Of a stretch of DNA of 64,000 bases, positions 1 through 8,414 are shown one piece after another (the first letter of the stretch is position 1; each line of letters begins with the position of its first letter). Under the pieces are notes generated by a model, which did not search any database, was not told where the DNA came from, and saw only the letters and a list, made by a program, of their open reading frames with translations. Location: NCBI RefSeq assembly GCF_024721115.1, contig NZ_JAMDHK010000004.1:147862-211861 (forward strand). The letters run 5' to 3'. Source of the DNA: Salipiger pentaromativorans. GTDB lineage: Bacteria; Pseudomonadota; Alphaproteobacteria; Rhodobacterales; Rhodobacteraceae. A program made the translations under genes and the position numbers.

Positions 1-1029
1 GACGCCCGAGAGCCCGCCCGCCACCAGCAGCCGCGGCGGCGGCGGGGCAAAGCTGGCAAGCGCGTCGTCGAGAAAGCCCCGCGCCTGCGCGGCATGCTCT
101 GCGGGGTCTCCGGCGGCGCGTCCGGTCTGGACCTCGACCATCGCCTTGATCGCCGCGCGGATGCCCAGGAAATAGGGCAGGGCGGCGAGCCCGGCATCCT
201 GCTGCCCCTCTGCCGCGAAGAGCCAGGAATCGAGCACGATGCAGGCGGCGCGGGCCAGCCGGCGGTGGCGCAGATCCATCACCAGAAAGGCGAGATCGTA
301 GAGCACGTCGCAGGTGCCCAGAACCTCGTCGAATTCCAGCGCGTCGAACAGCACCGGGCGCCGGTCCAGCAGCACGATATTGTGCAGATGCAGATCGCCA
401 TGCGCCCGGCGGACATGGCCCTCTGCCGCGCGCGCCGTCAGCAGCGGCGCCAGCGCCGCTTGCAGGCGCCGCGCGCGCTGGCGGAAGAGCAGGGGGCGCT
501 CCGGGCCCAGCTCCTCCGTCATGCCGGAAAAGGCATCTTCCAGCTCGGTCACGATGTCGGCCATCAGCCGGGCGCCATCGGCATCGCGCCGGGGCGCCTG
601 TTCGTGGTAGGCGTGAATGGACTCTCCCAGCGCTTGTGCGAGCCCGTCGGTCAGGGCGCCCCGCCCGGCAATCTCCGAGAGCTCGTTTTCGCGGGGGAAT
701 CGGGCCATGCGCAGCACCCATTCCACCACGGCGCCCCTGCCATCCAGCTCCAGCCCGCCATCCTCGCGGCGGGTGAGCGGGCAGATGTCGCGGTAGATCT
801 CCGGCGCCATGGGACGATTCAGATCAAGTTCGCGGCGCAGCATCGCCTCGCGCAGCGGCAGGGTCGAGAAATCCATGTAGTCGTAGGTTACGGCGCGCTT
901 GATCTTGTAGGCGTGGTCGCCGGCGAGAAACACATGCGCCCCATGGGTTTGCACATGTTCCACCGGCGCGCCGCCATGGCTGGCCGGGTCGGAAAGATAG
1001 GCAATCACCTCTGTCTGGTCGTCTGGCAT
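1..1029 (-). CDS. Bifunctional aminoglycoside phosphotransferase-like / P-loop kinase (C-terminus cut by window edge)
   Basis: The minus-strand frame is open from an ATG at 1029 to the window edge, giving the first 343 residues of a longer protein. Residues 205-235 carry the phosphotransferase-type catalytic loop (HGDLHLHN at 210-217) followed by LFDALEFDE, the metal-binding Asp region of APH/choline-kinase folds. The last visible residues, LLVAGGLSGV, look like the beginning of a Walker A strand. This is the layout of the two-domain APH-plus-AAA-ATPase proteins usually annotated 'bifunctional aminoglycoside phosphotransferase/ATP-binding protein'. The physiological substrate of these proteins is unknown and a resistance role should not be assumed. 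The gene is divergent from the phasin gene. Family assignment is good; function is inferred. Confidence 0.8.
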   Translation of the reverse strand, partial: MPDDQTEVIAYLSDPASHGGAPVEHVQTHGAHVFLAGDHAYKIKRAVTYDYMDFSTLPLREAMLRRELDLNRPMAPEIYRDICPLTRREDGGLELDGRGAVVEWVLRMARFPRENELSEIAGRGALTDGLAQALGESIHAYHEQAPRRDADGARLMADIVTELEDAFSGMTEELGPERPLLFRQRARRLQAALAPLLTARAAEGHVRRAHGDLHLHNIVLLDRRPVLFDALEFDEVLGTCDVLYDLAFLVMDLRHRRLARAACIVLDSWLFAAEGQQDAGLAALPYFLGIRAAIKAMVEVQTGRAAGDPAEHAAQARGFLDDALASFAPPPPRLLVAGGLSGV

Positions 1030-1148
1030 GGGTGCCTCCGCCTCGCGGCATTGTCTCAGATTCCGCGACGCCGGCCATGACCAGAATCAATGGCGGCATT
1101 GCGGTGATGTGTTAGAATCGCCAAATTATGAAAGGGTGGAGGTTCATC

Positions 1149-1490
1149 ATGAATATGATCGCTACCAAAGACCGTCTCACAACCGACCGCATGCCGGATC
1201 GCGACTTTCACATCCGCTGGAGCCTTGAGCCCTTCGCAGCCACCTCGGTGGTGGATGCGTGGCTCGATCTCGGTAGCGAGATGCAGTCCTTCTATGCGGA
1301 CCGGATTCGCGAGGACGTGAGCACGCAGCACCGGTTCCTGCACTGCAAGAGCCCGGCTGAAATGTTCGAGATCCAGGCGGGGTTCTTCCGCAAGGCCGTC
1401 ACCGACTACCGGGCTCATGCGGGCCGGATGTCGGAGCTGGCCGAGCGGCTGTGGTTCCCGAAACCCGGCGCGGATCAGCCGAACACATAG
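1149..1490 (+). CDS. Phasin family protein (PHA granule-associated)
   Basis: A 113-residue, largely helical protein without cysteine-rich or membrane segments, typical in size for short alphaproteobacterial phasins, which coat polyhydroxyalkanoate granules. The middle (around LDLGSEMQSFYADRI and the FEIQAGFFRKAVTDY stretch) has the amphipathic phasin pattern. The start at 1149 is chosen because GTGGAGG lies six bases upstream; an in-frame ATG at 1128 would put that ribosome binding site inside the gene. It converges on phaC and the two coding regions overlap tail to tail by 16 bases. The phaC neighbourhood strongly supports the assignment. Confidence 0.85.
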   Translation: MNMIATKDRLTTDRMPDRDFHIRWSLEPFAATSVVDAWLDLGSEMQSFYADRIREDVSTQHRFLHCKSPAEMFEIQAGFFRKAVTDYRAHAGRMSELAERLWFPKPGADQPNT

Positions 1491-3214
1491 GTTCCCGGCG
1501 CTGCCCCGAGCGAGGGCAGCGCATCGGTGACAGCGGGGCGCGTCCCCGAGGACCGGCCAGAGAGCCAGTCTGCCCATGCGGGCCACCACGATCCCTCGAC
1601 AGGCGTATGGGATGCCTGCCAGGCGTCGGCGCTTTCCGCGTGGCCAATCACCTCGCCGATCCGGTAATGCCGGCGCGGGTGGCCCGGCTCCGAGACGATG
1701 CCCGCGTTGTGGCCGCCGCTCGTCAGCAGGAAGGTGTTGCTGCCATCGGCGAAGCGGGTGATCTTCCAGACCGATTTCCAAGGCGCCACATGGTCCTTTT
1801 CGGTGCCGACGGCAAAGACCGGAATGTCGATGTCTTCGACCGAAACCGGCCGTCCGCCGAGCTTGTACTGCCCCAGCGCCAGCCTGTTTTCGAGGAACAG
1901 CCTGCGCAGATATTCCGAATGCATCCGCGCGGGCATGCGCGTGGCATCGGCGTTCCAGGCCATCAGGTCGTTCATCCCGCCGCGTTGGCCCAGCAGGTAA
2001 TCGTTGATCGTGCGGGACCAGATCAGATCGTTCGAGCGCAGCATCTGGAAGGCGCCGGCCATCTGGTCGGATTTCAGATAGCCCTGCTCGGACATGATGT
2101 CCTCGAGGAAGGCGACCTGGCTGTCGTCGATGAACAGCGTGATCTCGCCCGCTTCGGCAAAATCCACCTGCGCGGCCAGCAGCGTCAGCGAGGCGAGCCG
2201 GCTGTCGCCGTCGCGCGCCATGGCGGCGGCGGCGATGGAGAGCAGCGTCCCGCCCAGGCAATAGCCGGCGGCGTGGATCTTCTGATCGGGGACGGCCTGG
2301 CCGATGGCGTCGAGCGCCTCGAACACGCCGAGACGGACGTAATCCTCCATCGAGAGTTCTGCGTCTTCGGCATCGGGGTTCAGCCAGGAGATCATGTAGA
2401 CCTCGATTCCCTGATCCACGAGGAACCGCACCATGGAGTTCTGCGCCGAGAGATCGAGAATATAGTATTTCATGATCCAGGCCGGCACGATGAGCAGCGG
2501 CTCGGCCTGGACGGTCTTGGTGGTTGGCCGGTAGCGGATCAGCTCCATCAGCCGGTTGCGGTGCACCACCTCGCCCGGGGTGATTGCCATGTTTTCCCCG
2601 ACCTTGAAGGCGCCGGTATCCGGCGGTGCATCCTCGGCGTAGCGGGCAAAATCCTCGAGCAGGTTCTGGAAGCCGCGCAGCAGGTTGGCGCCATGCTCTT
2701 CCTGCGTGCGTTCCAGCACCACCGGGTTGGTCAGCGCGTAGTTTGACGGCGCCATCATATCGAGCGTTTGCCGGGCGGCGAAATTGGTCATGTGTTCATG
2801 ACGCGGAGCGACGCCCTGCACGCCGCTGGTGGCGGTATCCCACCAGCTTTCCGTCAGCAGAAAGCACTGGGCCATGAGATTATAGGGGTAGCGCTGCCAT
2901 TCGGGGGCGCGAAACCGCTTGTCGGCGGCCATCTCGGCGCAGCCGCCCCCCTCGGGGGAGAGCGGGCAACTGACCGAGGCTTGCATGGCCCGGGCCGCGT
3001 TGGCCACGGCCTTTTCCTGCAATTCGGCCTGCTTGGCGGGCGAGCCTGCCAAATGCACCGCCCAGTCGAACCAGGCGGTCGCCAGCCCCATGGGGGAAAG
3101 CCCCCCGGTCAGGCTGCCGATGGTGGCGTGAAAGGCGCGGTCGATGGCGCTGTGCTGGTCAGCGTCCGCGGCCGGCACCGCTTGGGCGGGGGGGATGTTT
3201 CCGGCGTGTTTCAT
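1475..3214 (-). CDS. phaC: Class I poly(R)-hydroxyalkanoate synthase PhaC
   Basis: A 579-residue PHA synthase that polymerises (R)-3-hydroxyacyl-CoA into granules. The lipase-box-like GYCLGG holds the nucleophilic cysteine (about residue 319). The catalytic aspartate region reads VGTEKDHVAP and the catalytic histidine region SGGHNAGIV, in the usual order near the C-terminus. Length is normal for class I enzymes that act without PhaE. The ATG at 3214 is preferred over an upstream in-frame codon at 3262 because AGAGGGG lies just upstream. The gene faces the phasin gene and is divergent from the TetR regulator at 3384. A 3-hydroxybutyryl-CoA dehydrogenase lies 10 kb away. Confidence 0.95.
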   Translation of the reverse strand: MKHAGNIPPAQAVPAADADQHSAIDRAFHATIGSLTGGLSPMGLATAWFDWAVHLAGSPAKQAELQEKAVANAARAMQASVSCPLSPEGGGCAEMAADKRFRAPEWQRYPYNLMAQCFLLTESWWDTATSGVQGVAPRHEHMTNFAARQTLDMMAPSNYALTNPVVLERTQEEHGANLLRGFQNLLEDFARYAEDAPPDTGAFKVGENMAITPGEVVHRNRLMELIRYRPTTKTVQAEPLLIVPAWIMKYYILDLSAQNSMVRFLVDQGIEVYMISWLNPDAEDAELSMEDYVRLGVFEALDAIGQAVPDQKIHAAGYCLGGTLLSIAAAAMARDGDSRLASLTLLAAQVDFAEAGEITLFIDDSQVAFLEDIMSEQGYLKSDQMAGAFQMLRSNDLIWSRTINDYLLGQRGGMNDLMAWNADATRMPARMHSEYLRRLFLENRLALGQYKLGGRPVSVEDIDIPVFAVGTEKDHVAPWKSVWKITRFADGSNTFLLTSGGHNAGIVSEPGHPRRHYRIGEVIGHAESADAWQASHTPVEGSWWPAWADWLSGRSSGTRPAVTDALPSLGAAPGTYVFG

Positions 3215-3354
3215 GGCCCCTCTCTGGCACGATTTGCTTTGGAATGTCTTGATCAAGAGCAAGAAACCCCCTCGACGTTACGTCGTATCTGAGCCGTTAG
3301 CGTAACCTTTTCGTGTCACTTCGGAACCCCGGGTCAGCGAATCGTGACTTGCCA

Positions 3355-3374
3355 TAAATCAAACGATTGATTAA
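3355..3374. promoter_or_regulatory. Candidate TetR/CecR operator
   Basis: An inverted repeat AATCAA-ACGA-TTGATT (3357-3372) sits 12 bases before the start of the TetR-family gene. Half-site length and spacing fit a TetR dimer, and the AT-rich arms stand out from the surrounding GC-rich DNA. Autoregulation of the downstream operon is inferred from position only. Confidence 0.45.
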
Positions 3375-3383
3375 TTCCTGACC

Positions 3384-4034
3384 ATGGCACCGCGTCCCGA
3401 CTCATCCGGCCCCGCCGAGACCACCCGCAGCAATCTGATCGCGGCGGGATTCGAGTTGTTCGGTACTGCCGGTTATGCGGCGACATCGACGCGCAGGCTG
3501 GCCGAGCGGGCGGGCACCAATGTCGCCTCCATCGCCTATCACTTCGGCGGAAAGGCCGGGCTGCACGCCGCCTGCGCCCAGGCGGCGGCGGAGCGGATCG
3601 CCGACGCGGTGGGCGCACCGCGGGATCCCGGCGCCATCGGCGCGGACGCGGCGGTTGCGGCGCTGGAAAAGGCGCTGCGCGGGTTGGCCGCGCTGCTGCT
3701 GAACGGCGAACAGGCGGCCAGCATGGTGGGGTTTCTGGTGCGCGAGATGAACGCCTCCGAAGAGATCGTCCAGATCCTTTTCGACCGCTTCGTCGGCCCG
3801 AAACACCGCGAGCTCTGCGCGCTCTGGGCGGCGGCCACCGGCCGCCCGGCGGAGAGCGAGGAGGTGCGGCTATCGGTCTTCTCGATGATCGGGCAGGTGC
3901 TTTACTTCCGACTGGGACAGCCGGTGGTGCTGCGGGGCATGGGCTGGGACGCGGTCGGTCCCGACGAGGCCGGGCGCATCGCCGAACATCTCGTGGCGCA
4001 GCTTCGCGCCTCTATCGACAGGAGCCGGATATGA
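3384..4034 (+). CDS. TetR/AcrR family regulator, CecR (YbiH)-like
   Basis: A 216-residue repressor with an N-terminal helix-turn-helix at about residues 35-57 (TRRLAERAGTNVASIAYHFG) and a C-terminal ligand domain of the CerR/DUF1956 type. In E. coli the homologue CecR controls ybhGFSR, an HlyD/ABC exporter linked to sensitivity to some antibiotics. The same partners follow here (HlyD, ATPase, permease), and the next start overlaps this stop by four bases (ATGA), so the genes are co-translated. A palindrome just upstream is a likely self-operator. Family is clear; the inducer and exported substrate are unknown. Confidence 0.85.
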   Translation: MAPRPDSSGPAETTRSNLIAAGFELFGTAGYAATSTRRLAERAGTNVASIAYHFGGKAGLHAACAQAAAERIADAVGAPRDPGAIGADAAVAALEKALRGLAALLLNGEQAASMVGFLVREMNASEEIVQILFDRFVGPKHRELCALWAAATGRPAESEEVRLSVFSMIGQVLYFRLGQPVVLRGMGWDAVGPDEAGRIAEHLVAQLRASIDRSRI

Positions 4035-4984
4035 CAGGATTGCTTTGTGCGCTTCCCTTTGCCGCCGCGCTGTTCGGCGCCTGCGCGGATCCCGGCCCGC
4101 TGGCCACCGGCTATGTGGAGGGGGATTTCACCCTGATCGCGCCGGTTGCCACCGCGCAGATCCGGGGCGTTACCGTGACCAGCGGCGATACGGTCGCGGC
4201 GGGCCAGGTGCTGGTCACGATGGAGCGGCGCGATGCCGAGATCGCGCTCGCCCGGGCCGAGGCGGCGCTGGCGCAGTCCGAAAGCCAGCTCATGGACCTT
4301 CAGGAAGGCAAGCGCCCGGCCGAGATCCGCGCCATCGAGGCCTCGCTGGCCTCCGCCAAGGCGCAGGCCGAGGACGCGGCCCGCACCCGCGACCGGATGG
4401 TCAGCCTCGCCAGCCGCGGGGCCGTGACCGAAAGCCAGCGCGACGACGCCGTGACCGCCGCCACGGTCGCCGAAGCGCATGTGGCACAGATCGAGGCCGA
4501 GCTGGCCGTCGCCCGCCTGCCGGCGCGGGCGCAGGCGATTGCCGCCGCAAAGGCCGCGATGACCGGGGCCGAGGCCGCGCGCGACGAGGCGCGCTGGAAC
4601 CTCGATCAACGGACCCTCGCCGCTCCGGCGGCGGGCACGATCTTTGACGTGATCCGCCATGAGGGAGAGATCGCCGGCCCGTCCTCTCCGGTGCTTTCGA
4701 TGCTGGCGGAGGGCGCGGTGAAGCTGCGGCTCTACGTGCCCGAGACAGAGTTCTCGCAAGTGTCGGTCGGCACGCTTCTGGCGGTCAATTGCGATGGCTG
4801 CGGCGCCGGGATGACGGCGCGGGTGACCTATGTCTCGGACGAGGCGGAGTTCACGCCGCCGGTCATCTACTCGCTCGAGAACCGGCAGAAGCTGGTCTAT
4901 TTGATCGAGGCGCGGCCCACGCTGCCCTCATCGCTGAAACCGGGGCAGATCGTCGATGTCTCGCTGGCGGAGACGGCGCAGTGA
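4031..4984 (+). CDS. HlyD family periplasmic adaptor subunit (YbhG-like lipoprotein)
   Basis: A 317-residue membrane-fusion protein. The N-terminus carries a lipoprotein signal ending in LFGAC, so it is probably anchored to the inner membrane facing the periplasm. A biotinyl-lipoyl-like half (TAQIRGVTVTSGDTVAAGQVL) is followed by a long Ala/Glu-rich coiled-coil hairpin (about residues 75-185) and the second lipoyl half. It would connect the ABC transporter to an outer-membrane channel, which is not encoded in this window. It overlaps both neighbours by four bases, at the regulator stop and at the GTG start of the ATPase gene. Confidence 0.88.
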   Translation: MTGLLCALPFAAALFGACADPGPLATGYVEGDFTLIAPVATAQIRGVTVTSGDTVAAGQVLVTMERRDAEIALARAEAALAQSESQLMDLQEGKRPAEIRAIEASLASAKAQAEDAARTRDRMVSLASRGAVTESQRDDAVTAATVAEAHVAQIEAELAVARLPARAQAIAAAKAAMTGAEAARDEARWNLDQRTLAAPAAGTIFDVIRHEGEIAGPSSPVLSMLAEGAVKLRLYVPETEFSQVSVGTLLAVNCDGCGAGMTARVTYVSDEAEFTPPVIYSLENRQKLVYLIEARPTLPSSLKPGQIVDVSLAETAQ

Positions 4985-5904
4985 CCGAGCCGGCCATATC
5001 GGTTCACGACCTGACCAAGCGCTTCGGCGACAGGACGGTGGTCGACCGGGTCTCGCTGTCGGTCGAGCGGGGCGAGATTGCCGGGTTTCTCGGGCCCAAC
5101 GGCTCGGGCAAGACGACGACGATCCGGCTGATGTGCGGGCTGTTGCAGCCCGATGGTGGCACCGGGCGGGTGCTGGGCCATGACATCCTGACCGACCGCG
5201 GCGCGATCAAGCGCGAGGTCGGCTACATGACCCAGAGGTTTTCCTTTTACGAGGATCTCACCATCGAGGAAAACCTGAACTTTGTCGCCGGTCTCTACCG
5301 GATGACGCGGCGGCGCGAGGTGGTGCGCGAGACCCTTCAGGATCTGGGGCTCTACAGCCGTCGCGGGCAGCTTGCCGGCGCGCTGTCCGGCGGCTGGAAA
5401 CAGCGGCTCGCGCTGGCGGCCTGCGTCATGCACCGGCCCAAGCTGCTGATGCTCGACGAGCCCACGGCGGGGGTGGACCCCAAGGCGCGGCGCGATTTCT
5501 GGGACGAGATCCACCGGCTCGCGGCGGACGGGCTGACCGTTCTGGTCTCGACCCATTACATGGACGAGGCGGAGCGCTGCCACCGGATCAACTATATCTC
5601 CTACGGCACGCTGGTGGCGCGCGGCACCGTGGCCGAAGTGGTGCGCGACGCGGGGCTCACCACGGTGATCGTCACCGGCGAGCGGACCGCCGAGGCAGCA
5701 CGGCGGCTGGCCGGGGCGGCGGGGGTCGATCAGATCGCTCCCTTCGGCAATGCGCTGCATGTGGTGGGGCGTGACGGCGCTGCGCTGCGGGCCTCGGTGG
5801 CGCGGGTGGCGGAGGAGACGGGCACGCGGATGGCCGATGCCGAGACCAGCCTTGAGGACGTGTTCATTCAGCTCATGGGCGATGCGCAGGACAATATGGC
5901 ATGA
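4981..5904 (+). CDS. ABC transporter ATP-binding protein (single-domain YbhF-like)
   Basis: A 307-residue ATPase with Walker A GPNGSGKT (residues 38-45), signature LSGGWKQ (135-141), Walker B LLMLDE (155-160) and a switch histidine in STHYMDEA. The GTG at 4981 is chosen because it overlaps the preceding stop (GTGA) and gives a normal N-terminus; the open frame extends further upstream but without ABC-like sequence. E. coli YbhF carries two fused nucleotide-binding domains, whereas this protein has only one, so the transporter probably works with a homodimer. The stop overlaps the permease start (ATGA). Confidence 0.9.
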   Translation: MTEPAISVHDLTKRFGDRTVVDRVSLSVERGEIAGFLGPNGSGKTTTIRLMCGLLQPDGGTGRVLGHDILTDRGAIKREVGYMTQRFSFYEDLTIEENLNFVAGLYRMTRRREVVRETLQDLGLYSRRGQLAGALSGGWKQRLALAACVMHRPKLLMLDEPTAGVDPKARRDFWDEIHRLAADGLTVLVSTHYMDEAERCHRINYISYGTLVARGTVAEVVRDAGLTTVIVTGERTAEAARRLAGAAGVDQIAPFGNALHVVGRDGAALRASVARVAEETGTRMADAETSLEDVFIQLMGDAQDNMA

Positions 5905-7025
5905 CACGCATTCTCTCGTTCACAAGGCTCTGGGCGCTGCTGGTCAAGGAAACGATCCAGATGCGCCGCGACCGGGTGACCTTTGCCATGATGATCGGCA
6001 TCCCGCTGGTGCAGCTCATGCTTTTCGGTTTTGCCATCAACACCGATCCGAAGGAGCTGCCCGCCGCGCTGGTGGCCCCCACGCAGGACCGTTTTACCCG
6101 CGCGATGGTCAGCGCGCTGGAGCTGACCGGCTATTACCGTTTCATCGCGCCCGACGCGACGGCGGCGGAGGCCGAGGAGATGATCGCGCGGGGGGACGTG
6201 GTGTTCGTGGTGACGGTGCCGTCGGATTTCGGGCGGCGGGCGGAGCGCGGCGACGCCCCGTCGATTCTGATCGAGGCGGATGCCACCGATCCCTCGGTGG
6301 CCTCGGGGGCGATCTCGACCCTGGGCACGGTCGCCTCGGAGGCGCTGCAACGCGAGGCGGGTGGGGCGCAGAGCGACGGTCAGGCGCTCTCGGTCGTGGT
6401 GCACAAGCGCTACAATCCCGAGGGCATCACGCAATACAACATCGTGCCGGGGCTGCTGGGGGTGATCCTGCAACTGACCATGGTGATGATGACCGCCATG
6501 GCGCTGACCCGCGAGACCGAGCGGGGCACGATGGAGAACCTTTTGTCGATGCCCGCCACGCCGCTCGAGATCATGCTGGGCAAGGTGGTGCCCTATCTCG
6601 GGGTCGGGGCGGTGCAGGTGGTTGTGGTGCTCGTCGCCTCGAAGGCGATCTTCGACATCCCCATGGTGGGGCATCTCTGGGTGATCCTGTTCGGGATCTT
6701 CGTCTTCGTGCTGGCGCTGGTGATCCTGGGCTATCTGATCTCGACAGTGTCGCGCACGCAGATGCAGGCGATGCAGCTCACCTTCTTCTTCTTCCTGCCC
6801 TCGATCATGCTCTCGGGCTTCATGTTCCCCTATCGCGGGATGCCGGGCTGGGCGCAGACGCTGGGAGAGGTGTTTCCGCTCACCCATTTCCTGCGGCTGA
6901 TCCGCTCGGTCATGCTGAAGGGGGCGGATGCGCAGACGGTGGCGCAATCGCTCGCGGCGCTGGGGGTGTTCGTGCTGATCCTGTCGCTGGCGGCGCTGCT
7001 GAGGTTCCGCCGGACGCTGGACTGA
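5901..7025 (+). CDS. ABC transporter permease (YbhS/YbhR-like, ABC-2 type)
   Basis: A 374-residue inner-membrane permease. One membrane segment lies near residues 27-50, followed by a large extracytoplasmic domain (about 50-180) and a block of five hydrophobic segments from about residue 190 to the end. This is the type-V exporter layout of the DrrB/YadH/YbhS group. The motif TERGTMENLLSMPATPLEIMLGK between the membrane helices is characteristic of the family. It is the last gene of the CecR-like operon. Only one permease is present, whereas E. coli has YbhS and YbhR, so a homodimer is implied. Confidence 0.9.
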   Translation: MTRILSFTRLWALLVKETIQMRRDRVTFAMMIGIPLVQLMLFGFAINTDPKELPAALVAPTQDRFTRAMVSALELTGYYRFIAPDATAAEAEEMIARGDVVFVVTVPSDFGRRAERGDAPSILIEADATDPSVASGAISTLGTVASEALQREAGGAQSDGQALSVVVHKRYNPEGITQYNIVPGLLGVILQLTMVMMTAMALTRETERGTMENLLSMPATPLEIMLGKVVPYLGVGAVQVVVVLVASKAIFDIPMVGHLWVILFGIFVFVLALVILGYLISTVSRTQMQAMQLTFFFFLPSIMLSGFMFPYRGMPGWAQTLGEVFPLTHFLRLIRSVMLKGADAQTVAQSLAALGVFVLILSLAALLRFRRTLD

Positions 7026-7031
7026 GCGCGG

Positions 7032-7077
7032 GCAAATCTCTTCGAAGAGATTTGCAACGTCCTTCGAAGGACGTTGC
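7032..7077. terminator. Twin perfect palindromes between convergent genes
   Basis: Two 24-base perfect palindromes (7032-7055 and 7054-7077) share two bases. Each has a TTCGAA centre and GC ends (arms GCAAATCTCT and GCAACGTCCT). They fill almost the whole 55-base gap between the convergent permease and ArsJ genes, so a bidirectional terminator is the simplest reading. There is no long T-tract on either strand. Confidence 0.6.
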
Positions 7078-7080
7078 CCC

Positions 7081-8349
7081 CTAGGCCGGCTGTTGCGTGG
7101 GCTGTGTGCGCAGGTGCCCCGCTCCCCAGGCGCTCAGAGCCACCATGGCCGCCGCCGTGCCGAGACAGAGCGGCAGGCCGCCGAGCTGATAGCTCGCGCC
7201 CGACAGCACCGTGCCCATGAGCCGCCCGGCGGCATTGGCCATATAGTAGAACCCCACATCCATGGTCACCCGTTTGTCCTCGGTAAAGGCGAGGATCAGA
7301 TAGGAATGCAGCGAGGAGTTCACCGCAAAGATCGCACCGAAGACCAGCAGCCCGGCCACCAGCAGGGCGGTCAGCCAGGGCGCCGGCGCACCCGCCGCAG
7401 CGACCAGCCCGGCCAGCACGAGCGGCACCGCCGCCAGCATCAGCGCCCAGGTCCGGGTGTCGGCGATCAGCGCCGCAGTGCCCCGGCGCCGGGCGTGCAG
7501 CAGCTTGGGGGCGGCCGCCTGCACGGCGCCGTAAAGGATGATCCAGACCGCCATGAAGCTGCCGATGATGAAAAACGCCATGCGGTTGCCGGCTTCGGTC
7601 CCGTCCGACAGCACCGCATAGAAATAGATCGGGATGCCGACCACGAACCACACGTCGCGTGCGCCGAACAGGAACACCCGCGCGAAGCTCAGCCAGTTGA
7701 CGTTGCGGTTCTTCGAAAAGACCTCGCGGAATTTCGCGTCCTTGCGGCCCGCCGGCAGCCCGCCCGGCATGCGCAGCACCACCGCGATCAGGATGACGCC
7801 CAGCACCGCCGCCATGCCCAAAACCGCGGGCACGAAGCCCGCGAGCCCAAGCAGCGCCGCGCCCAGCAGGAAGCCCAGCCCCTTGACCGCGTTTTTCGAT
7901 CCGGTCAGCACCGCGACCCAGCGAAAGAGCCCGTCCTCGCCCTTGGGGGCCAGCAGCTTGACGGCGGATTTCGAGGACATCTTGGCAAGGTCCTTGGCCA
8001 CGCCCGAAGCGCCCTGCACCAGCATCACATAAAGCACCGAGAGCCCCATCGCCCAGGACGGGTCGAGCTGCGCCAGCGCGATCAGTGCCAGCACTTGCAG
8101 CGCCAGCCCGGCGTAGAGCGTCGCCGTCAGCCCGAACCGTGCGGCGATCCAGCCCGCCGAGAGGTTCGTCACCACCCCCGCGATCTCGTAGAGCACGAAG
8201 AGATAGGCAAGCTGCACCGGCGAAAAGCCCAGCGTGTGGAAATGCAGCAGCACCAGCATGCGCAGCGCGCCATCGGTGAGCATGAAGGCCCAATAGGCGG
8301 CAGTCACTGCCACATAGGCGGCAAGCCCGCTGGCTCTCTCGGTCGGCAT
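7081..8349 (-). CDS. arsJ: ArsJ, organoarsenical (1-arseno-3-phosphoglycerate) efflux MFS transporter
   Basis: A 422-residue polytopic protein with about twelve hydrophobic segments and the N-terminal pattern YWAFMLTDGALRMLVLLHFH typical of ArsJ. In the described system, a dedicated GAPDH uses arsenate in place of phosphate to make unstable 1-arseno-3-phosphoglycerate, and ArsJ exports it; breakdown outside the cell makes this a net arsenate efflux route. The GAPDH partner lies directly upstream (65-base gap), with an ArsR-ArsC fusion before that. The ATG at 8349 is preferred over a longer reading frame from 8472, which would run into the GAPDH gene. Confidence 0.9.
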   Translation of the reverse strand: MPTERASGLAAYVAVTAAYWAFMLTDGALRMLVLLHFHTLGFSPVQLAYLFVLYEIAGVVTNLSAGWIAARFGLTATLYAGLALQVLALIALAQLDPSWAMGLSVLYVMLVQGASGVAKDLAKMSSKSAVKLLAPKGEDGLFRWVAVLTGSKNAVKGLGFLLGAALLGLAGFVPAVLGMAAVLGVILIAVVLRMPGGLPAGRKDAKFREVFSKNRNVNWLSFARVFLFGARDVWFVVGIPIYFYAVLSDGTEAGNRMAFFIIGSFMAVWIILYGAVQAAAPKLLHARRRGTAALIADTRTWALMLAAVPLVLAGLVAAAGAPAPWLTALLVAGLLVFGAIFAVNSSLHSYLILAFTEDKRVTMDVGFYYMANAAGRLMGTVLSGASYQLGGLPLCLGTAAAMVALSAWGAGHLRTQPTQQPA

Positions 8350-8414
8350 GTCGGGCGGTCCTTCGGGTGGCGGCGTCGGGTGTGAGTATTTTGCAGAAAG
8401 ATGAAAGGGCTGTG

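Noticed and set aside
4789-4980. N-terminal extension of the ABC ATPase from an upstream ATG
   Set aside because: The extra residues are an off-frame reading of the HlyD gene; the GTG at 4981 gives the normal ABC start and overlaps the HlyD stop.
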